A DNA stretch of 64,000 bases from Epichloe hybrida (GCA_019022495.1 JAFEKR010000005.1:1860001-1924000), one strand, 5' to 3'; counted from the first letter of the stretch, positions 1 through 12,306 are shown. The notes: generated from the letters alone by a model not told the origin. Numbers and translations: made by a program.

Positions 1-975
1 GATGGCTTTATTCAAGCAATGTCAATGCGGGAAACTAGATATTCCTCCTATAGGGGCACAGTATGATATCTTGGCGGCGCAGATGGCGTCTTAATTTTTT
101 ACCTGATTTTGCCGTAATTCGAAAGGGGAATTCTATTCAAGCAAGCGAGTGATGTAGGGAGACTGGGGATGTAAACACGACCAAGGACCCGAACGTTGAT
201 TCTCTCGATCCGGGTATTGCGTTGCCATTGTCTGGCGTTTGTTTTCAATGTGTTTTTTTGTTTTTTTTGGATATAAACTTGTTGGCGGTCATCAACGAGC
301 TGGGAGGTCCGTTGATTCTGATCTTTTAGACCGCTTGGCTAGTAGGCTTCGCTTATTGTCCAAGTTTTATTAATGAATCTTGTCCGTCACAATCACTGAT
401 ACAGTTTTTGCCACTGCTGCCAAGCTACTGTAAGTGTGCGTCGGGGGCCACTTGCTCGGATACCAAGAATTCCAATCATGCATGTTCAATTCTCGGTCGT
501 TGCGTATCCTCCACCTTGGTTTTTCCCTCTTTCTTTCTCGCTTTCTTGCTTAAAAAATAGATTGAATGAACGTTATAACCCGAAGCTACTTGATCTCATG
601 GTGACACCTGGGGAAAGTGAAAGCCGAGCTATGCGTGGACTAGACTTGGTTGGAGCCTATTATCGAAAAGAGGTTGTTAGGGTGATGATGGCGTCTTGGC
701 ATTCACGTCACGTAGAACGAGATAGATTGGATAGATGCAGAATCATGTCTTTGCGCACTGTTCTGTGTGGCATTTTCAGAAAACACTGCCGTATCGTGTC
801 TTTGGTTGTCCATTCATAAGTCCACATGTTTTTCTTGTGTATTTACATGCTAACTAAACTTGGTAACTGCTTGGTAACTCCTCGGTGAATTCAATCAATG
901 GATGGCCGTCTCCAAGAAAAAAGAAAAAAGTGGAAAAAAAAACCTTTGTATAAGCACACGTTTGAATTGAAAAGC
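1..975. other. Left-edge spacer, no gene recognised
   Basis: This is the stretch downstream of the minus-strand kinase gene. The only open frame (436-819, plus) begins with GTG, is rich in Arg, Ser and Pro, and resembles no family I know, so I do not call it. The T- and A-rich tracts near 245-275 and 910-945 would fit 3' UTR or spacer sequence. Confidence 0.5.
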
Positions 976-2533
976 TTAATTGAGATTGCCGACACCCTTG
1001 AGACGCAGATAAACGTCCGTGCCCCATCCATATAGACTCTGGACGGCGATGCCGCCTCCGAAATACTCGGCATAGGCACGACTCAGGGGGAGACCATAGC
1101 CTAGACCGGCAATTGAGCTTCCCCCCGTGCTGGCTGCGGCTATGGCGCCGAGGCCATCGCCGCCTGGAGTGCCTGAACCAGGAAACTCCTCATCGTCCGA
1201 GAAGGTAGTAAAAGAATAGGACCAGATGTTGGGAAGGATGTCGGGAGATATGCCGCCCCCGCGATCGCGAATTCGGATCGTGACACCAGGGGTATTATCG
1301 TCGAGAGGTTTGATGGCGTCGCTTCGGAACTGGCCGCGACCTTGGCTGGGCTGCTTGATGAGTGGTGCGCCGCCTGGCTGTTCTTTGAGAAGGGGCTCCG
1401 GTGCGATGGTGACGACCACGGGTTCGCGGGATCTGCTTTCCACTGTAGCACGGAAGGCATTCTTCAGTAGTTCGGTCACTATGTACTCTAGATGCGTGGG
1501 CACAAAGGCAAACGTGGTATCCGGTTCGCCGTCGATGTAGATGAGGGGCCGAGAGCCATAGCGCAATTCGCATATGTCGGCGACGAAACCTGCACAAGCG
1601 TCAATGGTCAGTGACGGCTTGAGCGCAGTGTCAATGACACCAATGTAGGACGGGTGCTCAGGACAGGGTGTAGGGCTGTCCTCTGGAGCAAAGTGCGGTT
1701 GACTGCTGAAGTGGAGGGCGATGTGCTGCTCTCCAACAAGCCGGGTGCCTATCCTAGCTCGGAGGTGCTCGTCCAGAAAACGAGTCACCTCGGCGGGAGA
1801 TATGTATTTGCGGCATTCGAGGAAGCCCTTGGCAAGTATGGATATCGTATCGGTGTGCGTGGCGACCAGCTCGGCCAGAACGTGCGTGAATTCGATTTCG
1901 TCCTGGAGTGTCGAGATGGGCCGGCCTTGGCTGGCGGCATGCCAGTATGGCAGGAGAATAGATAACGAGTGCAGATAATTGTTATATATGCGAGATATGT
2001 TTGGGTTGGAAACCACAATGAATGGCAAGTTGCGAAGGGCTTGAATTCGTCGCGCAAGCCGAATGGGGAGTAGGCCGAGTGCGAAGTTGGCGGAGGAGAG
2101 TAAGGACTTTTCTGATAAGGGTGGTCTGCCGTGTCTATTTGAACAAGTGACCATTAGGGTTGAAAAGAACTGATGCGGCACTGCACGTTTGGCCCTTTTT
2201 CTCTTGGTCTCTTGGTGTGGGAAGCAGGATCGAACGAGGACTGCCACATTGGCACACATACCGCACTAGATCGGCCAGGCTAAGAGGATGCTGGTCTTGT
2301 CGCGCCAAAGCCGCAATTTCAGCATCCGACACGTTGTGTGGCACGTATTGCGACGATCGGGACGCATGAAGGGCACGACAGGACGGGAAATGCGTTGGCG
2401 ATGGTGATGGCGATGGTGATGGCGATGGTGATGGCGATGGTGATGACGATGATGATTGTGATGAGAACTGGCGAGGGCGGCGGAGCCTCAACTGACACGA
2501 CCTTGGAATCCGCGTGGCGGCGCATGGCGGCAT
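976..2533 (-). CDS. Mitochondrial pyruvate/branched-chain dehydrogenase kinase (PDK family)
   Basis: This is a GHKL-fold protein-serine kinase of the kind that phosphorylates and inactivates the mitochondrial pyruvate or branched-chain 2-oxoacid dehydrogenase complex. The CDS is complement(join(976..2134,2262..2533)), 476 aa. The 127-nt intron (2261-2135) has donor GTATGT and acceptor ATAG, and splicing restores the family motif HGRPPLSEKSL. The sequence shows an Arg/Ser-rich presequence, a helical N-domain (LPIRLARRIQALRNLPFIVV), the N-box ELLKNAFRATVE, the G1 box DRGGGIS and the G2 box GLGYGLPLSRAYAEYFGG, so the ATP site looks intact. The frame is open upstream to a TTG at 2566; ATG 2533 is the first real ATG. 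A Ser-Pro repeat lies in the leader (see 2400-2447). The substrate complex cannot be settled from sequence; yeast Pkp2-like is my best guess. Confidence 0.9.
2400..2447. repeat. 12-bp coding minisatellite GATGGTGATGGC
   Basis: About four near-perfect tandem copies of a 12-mer lie inside exon 1 of the PDK-type kinase. On the minus strand they encode a Ser-Pro dipeptide run, just after the Arg-rich start of the mitochondrial leader. Copy number is likely to vary between strains because each unit is a multiple of 3 nt. Confidence 0.9.
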
Positions 2534-3074
2534 GGCTACGAGTGGTGGCAGCCGGCTAAATATCAAGTCTTCAAGTGTCGGGAATCGTCGTCGATTTGTC
2601 TGGCCTGAACCCTCGTGAGCTATTATGGCATTTGCGTCGCAACACTACACGACTACGAGCTGCGCTGTGTGGAGAAACCCAATAAGTGAGAGGCAGCGGC
2701 AATGAATGGCAATGGCAATGAATCCAAGAAGGCGCCGAGGACGTGCCGATGCGGATGCGGGTCCGACTGAGTTGGGGGGGAAGGGCAGCTGCTGGGCACG
2801 TACATAGTCCGTACACATACGTCACGCGCCCGGGAACCGGAGCCAGACTGCGCAACAGAAGTGAGGGGAAGAGAAGGGGATGAGAAGGGGAAGAGAAGCG
2901 GCAGTGACGACGCGATAGCCACCCCGTTGATGGTGACGTAGTAGGTTCCAACATGCAACTCATCAAGCTGCTGTATTCAAAGACAAATGGTCAAGCTTCC
3001 TGGTGCTGGTCATACATTGTTGTATCGCAAGATACTGCAGCAGAATGTTTCCAAGGCTTCCCATTCTCAGCCTC
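2534..3074. promoter_or_regulatory. Kinase 5' region / inhibitor 3' region
   Basis: This spacer lies between the start of the PDK-type kinase and the stop of the Pbi2-like gene, both on the minus strand. It holds a GA-rich run (about 2862-2900, repeats of GAAGGGGA) that reads as a pyrimidine tract on the kinase sense strand, a common feature of fungal promoters. The open frames here are low-complexity and have no recognisable homology. Confidence 0.4.
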
Positions 3075-3565
3075 TCAGCACGTGGATGCTTGGCCATCCT
3101 TCTCGATGGCCTTGACATGCTCGTTCCCCTCAAGGGTGGTGACGGCATCGTCTCTCATTTCAACGCTGTTTCAACGTTGGGGAGAAGTAGCTAATCAGCG
3201 AATTGTCCCCTGCAATGTGCAACAGTGGTCAAGTACACTTACGCAAAGCCCTTGATCAAACTATATTCTTGGGTGATCTTGCCGCCCTGGTCGATGGCGT
3301 GTTGCTTGGCGCTGTGGAATAATTTGGTCAGTTGTGAAGCCATTCATCAGGGCACATGCATTCTCGCTACTGCAGGATCCATCTATCTGGCTGCAGGGAG
3401 TTTGGATGGCTTTGGTGCGCGGCATCCAACAGCGCTCACGCCTTGATCTCGTCCTCAGTAGCATCGTCTTTCAGCGTTACCTATCAGCGGGCCAAGGTGG
3501 TTAACATTCGGTTCAGTAGCTCGTCTCGTCTCGCGGCACGGATGACATACAATATAGCTTGGCAT
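3075..3565 (-). CDS. PBI2: Pbi2-like proteinase inhibitor (I9 family), four short exons
   Basis: This is a small cytosolic inhibitor of a subtilisin-type vacuolar proteinase B, related to yeast Pbi2 and the Pleurotus proteinase A inhibitor. The CDS is complement(join(3075..3165,3243..3311,3440..3480,3551..3565)), 71 aa, close to the 70-75 aa usual for the family. Exon 1 codes only five residues (MPSYI). Diagnostic pieces are IVTLKDDAT, then AIDQGGKITQEYSLIKGFA, then HVKAIEKDG, which is the same order as in the inhibitor_I9 fold. All three introns (70, 128 and 77 nt) have GT..AG ends and keep the frame. No signal peptide is visible. The protein ends in Cys. No single open frame covers it, so simple ORF scans miss it. 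Confidence 0.88.
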
Positions 3566-5217
3566 TTTTACTGATTCAAATTTTTGAAAACGGATGGATG
3601 AGGACGTATTTTCGCGAGTTATCGGCCTTGTTTGATGGAAAAGGACAAATGGACTGGCTATAAAGGGCATTGCAGTTTGTTCAGTAGGGTAGGTACCTAC
3701 GGATGGGCTCGCGGTTGGAAAATGACGCAATGCAACGAGGAACATGACTGACATCCACGTGATGCCCATGACGCCCTCGTCCCATTAATCATCATTACAT
3801 GTACATGTAATCCGTACATACATGAATTACGTGATGAGCCACTTCGGAATCACTCCGAATCGCTAGGGGGGTTAGTGAAAAACGTAGGGGGGGGTTGTCC
3901 TAGACAGACGGACCGCCTTCGCCGGATACGAATACGAATATGCATACATATGGTATTGGCCACAACTTATCTCCTTAGAGGTCCTACACAAGGCTTGTGG
4001 AGTCACGTCAACCAGGGTCTGTATCTAAACAGATGAAAGTGTTTTAGAAGTACATGTAGATCTATGTAAATTAGCCTGTAATACCTGTACTAGTGTTTTC
4101 CGCCGTACACGTCACCATTACATCGCGCTTATCGATTATCTCGGATAAGGATCGCGTACCCACGCGGTCACCTACCGTGTGGCAGGGGGGCTGTGGGGGC
4201 ACCACGGATCCCCAAGGCTTACAGTATGATGCCTAAGTAGATAAGGAGATGCCGGACTTGTCGGACTTGTCGGAAACTGAACGAGCCGACCGTGTGACGG
4301 GCTCATTTCTTTATTTTTCCTTCCTCCCGAGCAAGCGAGTGCGGAGACGTGCGGGTTTCAATCGTCCGATCGTGGGCTCGGAGTATAACGTTACGAACCT
4401 ACAGTACATGCAAAAGCCACGATCCCCCAGGAATTAACAAAACAGCACCGACGGGGAATTTCGTTGGAAACAGACCATCCTTGAATGCCACAAGTCATGT
4501 GTATGAAGTATCTAGAGCCCCAAAAGCGTGAAGCCGAAAAAGGCCGCGACAGGAAAAGTGGACACCGTGTTCGCTAATACAACAACAACAACATGACCGC
4601 CGGAGACTGAGACCCTCTCAGTGCTCACCGACACCCAGCGGCCCCAGCGGCTTCAGCGGCCCCAGCCCAACCCCCAGCGTGACCTGGTCAGCACCTGCCA
4701 GGATCGACCGGAGGACCAGGACCCCCCTGAGGGACCCAAGCAGACCGCTGAGCAGACCCGGGGGACTAATTGCACGCCTTGGCCCACTGTTCGGTGCTGT
4801 ACAAACTACATGTACATGTGTATATAATGCTGCTGCCTCATTAATCGAATGGGCGCTCCGTATGTAGTCCATGCATCAGCTCCTCGTACGTGCGGGTCAC
4901 ACAGTAACAGCCATCTTCTTCTCTCGCTTCTTATTTCTTTTTAGCAAGTTGCATGGTACAAATACCCTTCCTATCCGACGAACTCCTACATCCTGCGGGT
5001 GCGCGAGAGAAAAATAATAATAGAGAACCAAAACCGGCCGAGCCGCCCTCGTCCACGCACGGTCCAAGGGTGCCCTGGTTCCTGGCCCCGTTGTTACCTA
5101 CAACTAAAAGCCTCCGATCATTTTTCTTGCGACAACATTCACCTCCTCCTTCACACATCGGCACACCATAATACACCTACGCTACGCGACTTGGGAAGTC
5201 TCCCGGTATCGCCCAGC
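3566..5217. other. 1.65-kb divergent spacer between PBI2-like gene and ERG5
   Basis: No coding region is recognised. It contains a perfect 18-bp palindrome (3794-3811), a 12-bp GTAGGTACCTAC palindrome (3689-3700), further TACATGTA octamers (4051, 4807) and a GC-rich stretch with CAGCGGCCC-like repeats (about 4630-4680). The part just before 5218 is C/T-rich and AC-rich, as expected for the ERG5 promoter and 5' UTR. Confidence 0.5.
3794..3811. repeat. Perfect 18-bp palindrome with two overlapping TACATGTA
   Basis: The sequence ATTACATGTACATGTAAT equals its own reverse complement. It sits in the spacer between the inhibitor gene and ERG5. Function is unknown. Confidence 0.85.
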
Positions 5218-7174
5218 ATGGACGCCAACAGCTCGACGTCTACATTCACCTCAATGCTCGCCAGCTCCAAATATGGCGGCATCAACGTTCCCCCCCAGTT
5301 GGACATGGTCTTCGAGGCCGTTACTGCTTCCAGCCACTGGACCATTCTATTAACCGTCTTGGCCATGTGTGTGGTCTATGACCAAAGTACGCTGCTGATC
5401 TTGCCCATACTCCTTGGAATTGCCTTTCCATGGAAGGCGATTGTGTCATGTGGCTGGCCAAAGAAAGATTTGCTGACTGGAATATTTTCCTTGCACAGTG
5501 AGCTACATCATGAGCAAAGGCTCAATTGTTGGGCCAGCGTGGAAGATGCCCTTCATTGGCCCGTTCTTGCAATCCATGAACCCCAAGTTCGAGGAGTACT
5601 ATGCCAAATGGGCCAGCGGTCCTCTCAGCTGCGTCTCGGTCTTCCATAAGTGTGTCTGCCTTTTGCCCCTCAAATCAACACACCTCAGCCGCACAGCATG
5701 CTAATATTCATTTAGATTTGTTGTTATCGCTTCGACCCGAGACATGGCACGAAAAGTCCTCAACTCACCCATGTTCGTCAAGCCTTGTGTTGTCGACGTC
5801 GCCCACAAACTTCTGGGCCACGATAATTGGGTTTTCCTGGATGGAAAAGCACACGTCGACTTCCGCAAAGGTCTGAACGGACTCTTCACACGCAAGGCTT
5901 TGGAGTGTTATCTGCCTGGTCAGGAGGAGGTCTATAAGAAGTACTTTGAGAAGTTCCTCAACGTGACCAAAGAGAACGACGGAAAGCCCGTCCCTTTCAT
6001 GCCCGAGTTCCGTGAACTCATGTGTGCCGTTTCCTGTCGCACTTTTGTTGGCCACTACATGTCCGATGCTGCCGTCAAGAAAATTGCGGATGACTACTAT
6101 CTTATCACTGCTGCTTTGGAGCTGGTCAACTTCCCCATCATTCTGCCGTTCACCAAGACCTGGTACGGTAAGAAGGCGGCTGACATGGTTCTCGTCGAGT
6201 TTGCCAAGTGTGCTGCCAAAAGCAAGGTTCGCATGGCTGCTGGTGGTGAAATTACTTGCATCATGGATGGTTGGGTTCTACAGATGATTCAGTCTGAGCG
6301 TTGGCGCGAGGCTGATGCGATGGGCGAAGAAGCCAAGGACAACTTGGAGAAGCCTTCTCCTCTCCTCCGTATGTTCACAGACTACGAAATCTCTCAGACA
6401 GTCTTCACGTTCCTCTTTGCTTCTCAGGATGCCACCAGCAGTGCTGCTACATGGTTGCTCCAGGTCATGGCCCAGCGCCCTGACGTCCTCGATCGTGTTC
6501 GTGACGAGAACATGAAGATCCGAAATGGCGATCCCAACGCGGAACTTAACATGGACCAGCTTGAGTCCCTCACTTATACTCGTGCCGTTGTACGAGAGCT
6601 GCTCCGATACCGCCCCCCCGTGCTGATGATCCCTTACTTGGTCAAGAAGCCATTTCCCATTACCGAATCGTACACTGTGCCAAAGGGTAGGAACACAACA
6701 CAGCCCCCCCCCTTTCCGCAACGGAACGGTTAGATTGTGTCGGGGTCGAAACTCAAAGGCTAACAGCACCACAGGCTCCATGGTTATTCCCACAACTTAT
6801 ATGGCCTTACACGATCCCGAGGTGTATGACAACCCCGATTACTTCGACCCCGAACGATATTATTCCGGAGATGCTGAGGTGAAGGGCGCCAAGAACTATC
6901 TGGTTTTCGGAACTGGACCCCATTACTGCCTTGGTCAGGTTTATGCTCAACTCAATCTTGCCCTGTTTGTTGGCAAGGCATCTTGTCAGCTGAAATGGAC
7001 GCACCATGCTACGCCCTTGTCTGAAGAGATCAAAGTGTTTGCTACCATTTTTCCCAAGGTATTTTTTTGATTTACCAAGTTGCACTATTAAGCGTCCGAC
7101 TTGATGGAAGAGGGTTCGACTGACAAGATGAATAGGATGACTGCCCTCTGACGTTCGAGAAGCGCGAGTGGTAG
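5218..7174 (+). CDS. ERG5: Sterol C-22 desaturase, cytochrome P450 CYP61
   Basis: Erg5 introduces the C22-C23 double bond late in ergosterol synthesis at the ER membrane. The CDS is join(5218..5386,5499..5649,5716..6686,6775..7058,7136..7174), 537 aa. An N-terminal membrane segment ([17 protein letters not shown]) is followed by family-specific runs: [40 protein letters not shown], the I-helix [18 protein letters not shown], the K-helix ExxR (RELLRYRPP) and the heme loop [10 protein letters not shown] with the Cys ligand. The short last exon supplies [12 protein letters not shown]. All introns are GT..AG (112, 66, 88 and 77 nt). The heme-loop and C-terminal part (exon 4) looks more divergent from my recollection of other CYP61s than exon 3 does, so a second copy elsewhere in the genome is possible. 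Confidence 0.93.
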
Positions 7175-7971
7175 GCCACGACGGGCCTCTCATCGGAGAG
7201 ACAAAGAAGTGTAAAATCAACACATAATTGATCACTGAACTGCACGCATCCGACTCGAAACTTGCAGTGCTGTTTCGAAGACGATGCAAACATGGCAGAT
7301 TTGGCAACTTGCCATCGACCAATGAGCCGACGGCACGCATATAGATCATTTGGGTACGTGAATGGTCACGTTGATCCACGTTTGACCAGGACGAGTAATT
7401 AGGGACTTGACGGATCAATAATTCTTAATTGGGCTTCAGGCACATGTATATATATTTCGCAGCAGGTTTTCACGCTGGCTGGGAGTGCCTAGGGCAATAG
7501 AGGGCAATGGCTGAATGAGGGAATACCTAGGACTATGATTAATGGAGAACCAATTCAAATGGATGGCTTGTTGGGTATAATTCTATCCACGTGTTCTGTT
7601 GCCCGACGACTGTGAGTATCTATTAGCATCTATCTAGTCTGTGTCTGTTGATGATTGGGTCATTACGGACGTAAAGCTATGCGAAACAGGCAATTGGCTT
7701 ATCGACTGGACTTCACGCTCGATAAACCACCCGCTTACTTGCATACACCGCGCCCGAACTCCTAATATGGTCGGTCCGTCCCTGACATGACCCCCGACTT
7801 GGTCACACTTGCACCAACCAACGCCGACCTTTTTGGCCGAAACAGCAACCGATCCGCAAAGATAGCATCTACGGACCACTCGATGAAGTAATCGCTGGTA
7901 AACCCAGAACCGAAAAAAAAAAGGTGCTCTCCCGTCCACCGGCCCAGAAGTTTCCCCATCATCTACCCAGC
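7175..7971. promoter_or_regulatory. ERG5 3' region and rhodanese promoter
   Basis: No gene is seen. The open frames on the minus strand here are antisense to the ERG5 tail or have no family features. An A9 run (7914-7922) lies about 50 nt before the rhodanese start. Confidence 0.4.
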
Positions 7972-8370
7972 ATGTCGCCAACTCGACTGCTCATCAAGAG
8001 CATTGGCCCGGTGCCGTCGCTGCCCCGAGCAGCACGCCCTGCTTCATCCATGGCTCTCAGCACGTGCATCAGGATCCGCGCACCGGCGGCTCGGCAATCG
8101 AGAGCCGTACGTAGTAAGCCGGTTGGTTTGTCACTGAGCCGACGCTACTCTGCTGGGTCGGGGTCGGGGTCGGAGTCGGGCGAGACGGTCCTTTCCGGGA
8201 GCAGGATCTGGTCCTTCGGCGAGGTGAAGAAGGTGGTTGATGGCGGCGAATCCGCGAGCAAGGTCGTCATTGTTGGTGCGTTTCCCCCCTGGCCCTTCTT
8301 GAACTGTTCTTTATCTTCGGCGGCTTGTCGTAGATGAGGTGTCTTGTTTCTTGGTAGTGCGGAATTGGCA

Positions 8371-8401
<31 letters not shown>

Positions 8402-8769
8402 GCAGGCGGAAATAATATGGGTTGGAAGAATGGGACTGAACTTGTGAAACAGATGTTCGCGAACCGGGCGAGATCCAATCTACGGGTAAGATCCCTGGCG
8501 CTATCAATATCCCCATCACGTCAGCCGCGCAGTCGTTTCATGTCCCCGAGGCCGATTTCGAACATGTATATGGGTTCGAGAGGCCTTCGCGGGACAGCAC
8601 CCTCTTGTTTTACTGCAAGGCTGGGGTAAGGGCCAAGTCGGCGGCTGGGCTGGCGAAACATGCTGGGTACGAGAGCGTGGGCGAATATCCTGGGAGTTGG
8701 TTGGAGTGGGAGGCCAACGGAGGGCCGGTCGAGAGAGTCAAGGCTGGAGAAGGGTTGGGCCAAGGCTGA
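7972..8769 (+). CDS. Mitochondrial single-domain rhodanese (thiosulfate sulfurtransferase)
   Basis: This is a rhodanese-fold sulfurtransferase, probably imported into mitochondria. The CDS is join(7972..8275,8453..8769), 206 aa. The first about 70 residues are rich in Arg, Ser and Ala with no acidic residues, a classic import leader, followed by a Gly-Ser repeat (SGSGSESG). The single rhodanese domain begins at about residue 75 (IWSFGEVKKVV) and carries DVREPGEIQSTGKIPGAINI and the active-site loop FYCKAGVRAKSA with the catalytic Cys. It ends PGSWLEWEANGG, typical of the Rdl1/Rdl2 and HSP67B2 group. The 177-nt intron splits the DVRE motif and contains a G20 run. The natural sulfur acceptor is not known. 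Confidence 0.9.
8383..8402 (+). repeat. Homopolymer G20 (after T8) inside the rhodanese intron
   Basis: Twenty consecutive G residues preceded by eight T lie in the middle of the intron 8276-8452. On the transcript this G run sits between donor and acceptor and could fold into a quadruplex. Such tracts are also common assembly-error sites. Confidence 0.9.
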
Positions 8770-9063
8770 TTTGTGGAAGGCCTATAGGGGCCCATGATCA
8801 TTTTTTTCATGGCATGATAGAACAATGTTGACACTTGGGCAGATGACGCTTCAAGTATTGAACAGTATTTTCAGAAGAATTTCCCATACCTCTCCTAGGA
8901 AGCTTGGACATTTCGTCGGGCAACGCTCTTCTCCATATCTGGACACCTGCAACGGAACTAATAACTGTACTGCGTTGGGTCCCATCACGTGGTAGGCATG
9001 TGTAGTGTACCGCTTTTTGCTTGCTACAAACAACATACGACTCGAGCTGATTCTTATTTCTCT

Positions 9064-10234
9064 TCAGAATAAGAGGGCTGCTGGCTTGTCCGCCGCAGGC
9101 TTGTCACCACCTCCAGCAGGCTTCTTCACAGCAGGGCTGTTGTGTGCAAAGAAGAGAATCTTGATCGTGATAGCCAGGCCAGCATGCAGCACCACAACGA
9201 TTATTAAAAGCACCTTGCTCACTTGACGATCCGTGGCACTCAGCACGGGGTACAGATTGCGCAAAAGAAAGGCGACAGACATGCCAAAGCCTACAGCGAC
9301 GAATGTCCAGTTGAGAATCTCAATGGAAGACCAACTGATGATGGCCACAGGAATCCAAATGAGATTGGAGTAGCCGTACAGGGCCCAGCACTCGAGAAGA
9401 TTGGCAGACTCGCTGCCAAAATAGCGGAGGGCGAGGAAGAGGACAACGGGTATGAAGAGGGTGTAACCATAAACGAGTCCGGCGGAGCCTATGAGAGACG
9501 GGCCAAGTTAGCTAGTTCACATAGTCTGGAATCATGTTTTCAAGCATTCTGCGTTTCTGACAGTGACTCCAAATACTTCAGGACTGGTCGAATGACCAAA
9601 AGTTGGAGACAGATACCAAGGGGAAGACCGGAAACATAAGGAACGTACCGCTCAAGAGTCTGAAGTCGTATGCGAATGGCGCGGTTCCTCTGGTCGACAA
9701 CCAATCACTAATGGTACCGCCGAGGAAAAGTATCAAGACAACAGTCGTTGCGATCCAGAATGGGCCGTATAGATCTGGGTTACCCTCAAGAACATCGAGG
9801 AAGTTGGCTCTCGGGTACAAGGCTGCCCAGCAGCGTTGCAGTACAGCCGATGTGTCGACATCGAAGAATTGAGAGTAAAACGATATGGACCACAGGAAGC
9901 GCTTTCCTGAGGACGACGAGGGGGCTGTCGCTGGAGGAGGGAGTCCCGAGGGAGCGCCTTTGCGTCCGGCGGGGGGCGATTCGTTGAAATTGGATGTGTG
10001 GAATTCGAGATCTTCCTGGAGATCAGTGTGACCGAGATCTCCCTGCCATTCATCAACATCAGCTTGATAACCCAATTGGAGATGAGGTACAAAGTGCATG
10101 TGAGTTAATGAATGCCATTCTTTTTATGAATTACTTCAAGCTGGACTGTCCGAGTGCAAGGTGGATTCCTCGGGCATTCGTCTTCTTACCTCGTCGTCCA
10201 CGTCTACTACCGCGTCGTACCCTGATCCCGACAT
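9064..10234 (-). CDS. YIP5: Yip1-domain Golgi membrane protein (YIPF1/2, yeast Yip5 type)
   Basis: Yip-family proteins are five-pass ER/Golgi membrane proteins that bind prenylated Rab GTPases. The CDS is complement(join(9064..9488,9649..10042,10190..10234)), 287 aa. The acidic N-terminus runs from MSGSGYDAVVDVDDE straight into GDLGHTDLQEDLEFHTSNF after the first intron. The motifs FFDVDTSAVLQR and NPDLYGPFWIATT are hallmarks of the YIPF1/2 subgroup. At least five hydrophobic segments follow, for example VVLILFLGGTISDWL, LVYGYTLFIPVVLFLAL and VSKVLLIIVVVLHAGLAITI. The tail is a Pro/Ala/Lys-rich extension. The two introns are 147 and 160 nt. A second Yip protein (YIPF6/Yip4 type) lies at 56.7 kb. 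Confidence 0.88.
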
Positions 10235-11020
10235 GATGACGGCGCTGCAATACGTGGCCCGGGTTCTTGTTTCTGTATAAAGGTCGTCCAAAAGGCCGGC
10301 CTAAATATAAAAATCACGCAGATTCGCAGCGGTCGGCGAGTCGATTGGCCAGAGAGGGCTGTAGGACGATGAGTGTTGTCGTCGAGATGTTGCTTGGGGG
10401 ATGAAGTCACGCTCGGGACATAATGACAAGCTGTCGTCAACCAATGCAGACAGACAGGCAAAGGCAAGTTGGCCCAAGTTTCTAGCCCACGGCACGGAGG
10501 GGATAATAGAGCAGAGGCTGTGTCCGGACATTACCCGCATTGCCGCACATGATGGGTGCACCAGCCAGCCACACAGAAGGCTCTAGCGCAGGTAGTTTCC
10601 ATTTCTGATTGGGTCGGTGTTCCAGAGACACACCGTGTAGTAATAGTATTGGTTGGCGATTTGTGCCTTGACGTTGCTCATTTGGTTATCGCAACATGGT
10701 TCCTACATACAGTTGTGAACTAAAAACACGTGGAATAATCCAAGTTCTTCATGGCGACTAGATGCATTTTCAAAAAACAATCGTTCTGATTCGGCCACCG
10801 ATCCGACCATCCTTCACTACGTCATCAACCGCGCAGAATTGATAAAAATACCCTACTGTGATGCAAAACCCTCAATTCATAGGCATCATCGAGATTGTAT
10901 CGCCTGAGCTGTATTTGCTATTGTAGAAGCTAAGCCAGGCTTGTCAATCGTGAAGCACTTTTGTCCTTGCCATCCCCAGAATGCCAAAAATCCAGACGCC
11001 ACATCCATAGGTGAACCCGT
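10235..11020. other. Spacer between YIP5 promoter and UbL40 3' end
   Basis: Nothing coding is recognised in this 786-bp stretch. It holds the upstream region of the YIP5-type gene and the 3' region of the ubiquitin-L40 gene. Confidence 0.4.
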
Positions 11021-11725
<705 letters not shown>

Positions 11726-12306
11726 CTTGACTGATTTTGTGACGCTGGAGATGGTGAAGTTTCTTACAGCCGAACAACTCTGCGCGCAAAGTTGGTGGGG
11801 CACAAAGAGCGAGCAAGTGAAAACCCTAGGTCATATGCCTGGTCACGTGCTGAAGTTGTCAAGGGTGTGGATTGCTGCTCGTTTCCACAATTCTACGAGC
11901 GTCCCTTGGTTGGGCCCGAACCCACTTGGATCACAGCATCATGTCTACATGTAGTATCATCTGTATGCCTTTGACAAGTTCATGAGGCCTCTCAGAGGTG
12001 TGCTGTCTGTACCAGGATGCTGGCCAATCGTGCTCCACGCTAGTGTAGGTACTTATAGGCATGTGAAGAGCTTACTATGATATAGGCTGCATGAAGATCT
12101 ACATAAATAAGGAAAGGGTTCGCCTCGCTATTCCTGGTCTCCTCGCTAGATTTACGGAGCATGTGCCTTACTTATACCTAGATCACTGGCAAAGGGATGA
12201 GTGACTGAGTTGGGTATCATAAGCATACGAAACACGAAACAGACCCACCGTGCGAATACCGGATCTTCTCATCAATCATTTCCTCCCCATCATCATCTTA
12301 CACAGG
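11726..12306. promoter_or_regulatory. UbL40 5' UTR/promoter and RRN7 3' region
   Basis: This lies upstream of the UbL40 start and downstream of RRN7. It contains TACATGTA (11946-11953) and a CACGTG E-box core near 11844. I see no gene. Confidence 0.4.

Noticed and set aside
436..819. 127-codon plus-strand open frame
   Set aside because: Starts with GTG, no ATG near the start, low-complexity and no family resemblance.
2534..2566. 11-residue extension of the PDK-type kinase
   Set aside because: The codon at 2566 is TTG, not ATG; the leader from 2533 is already a convincing presequence.
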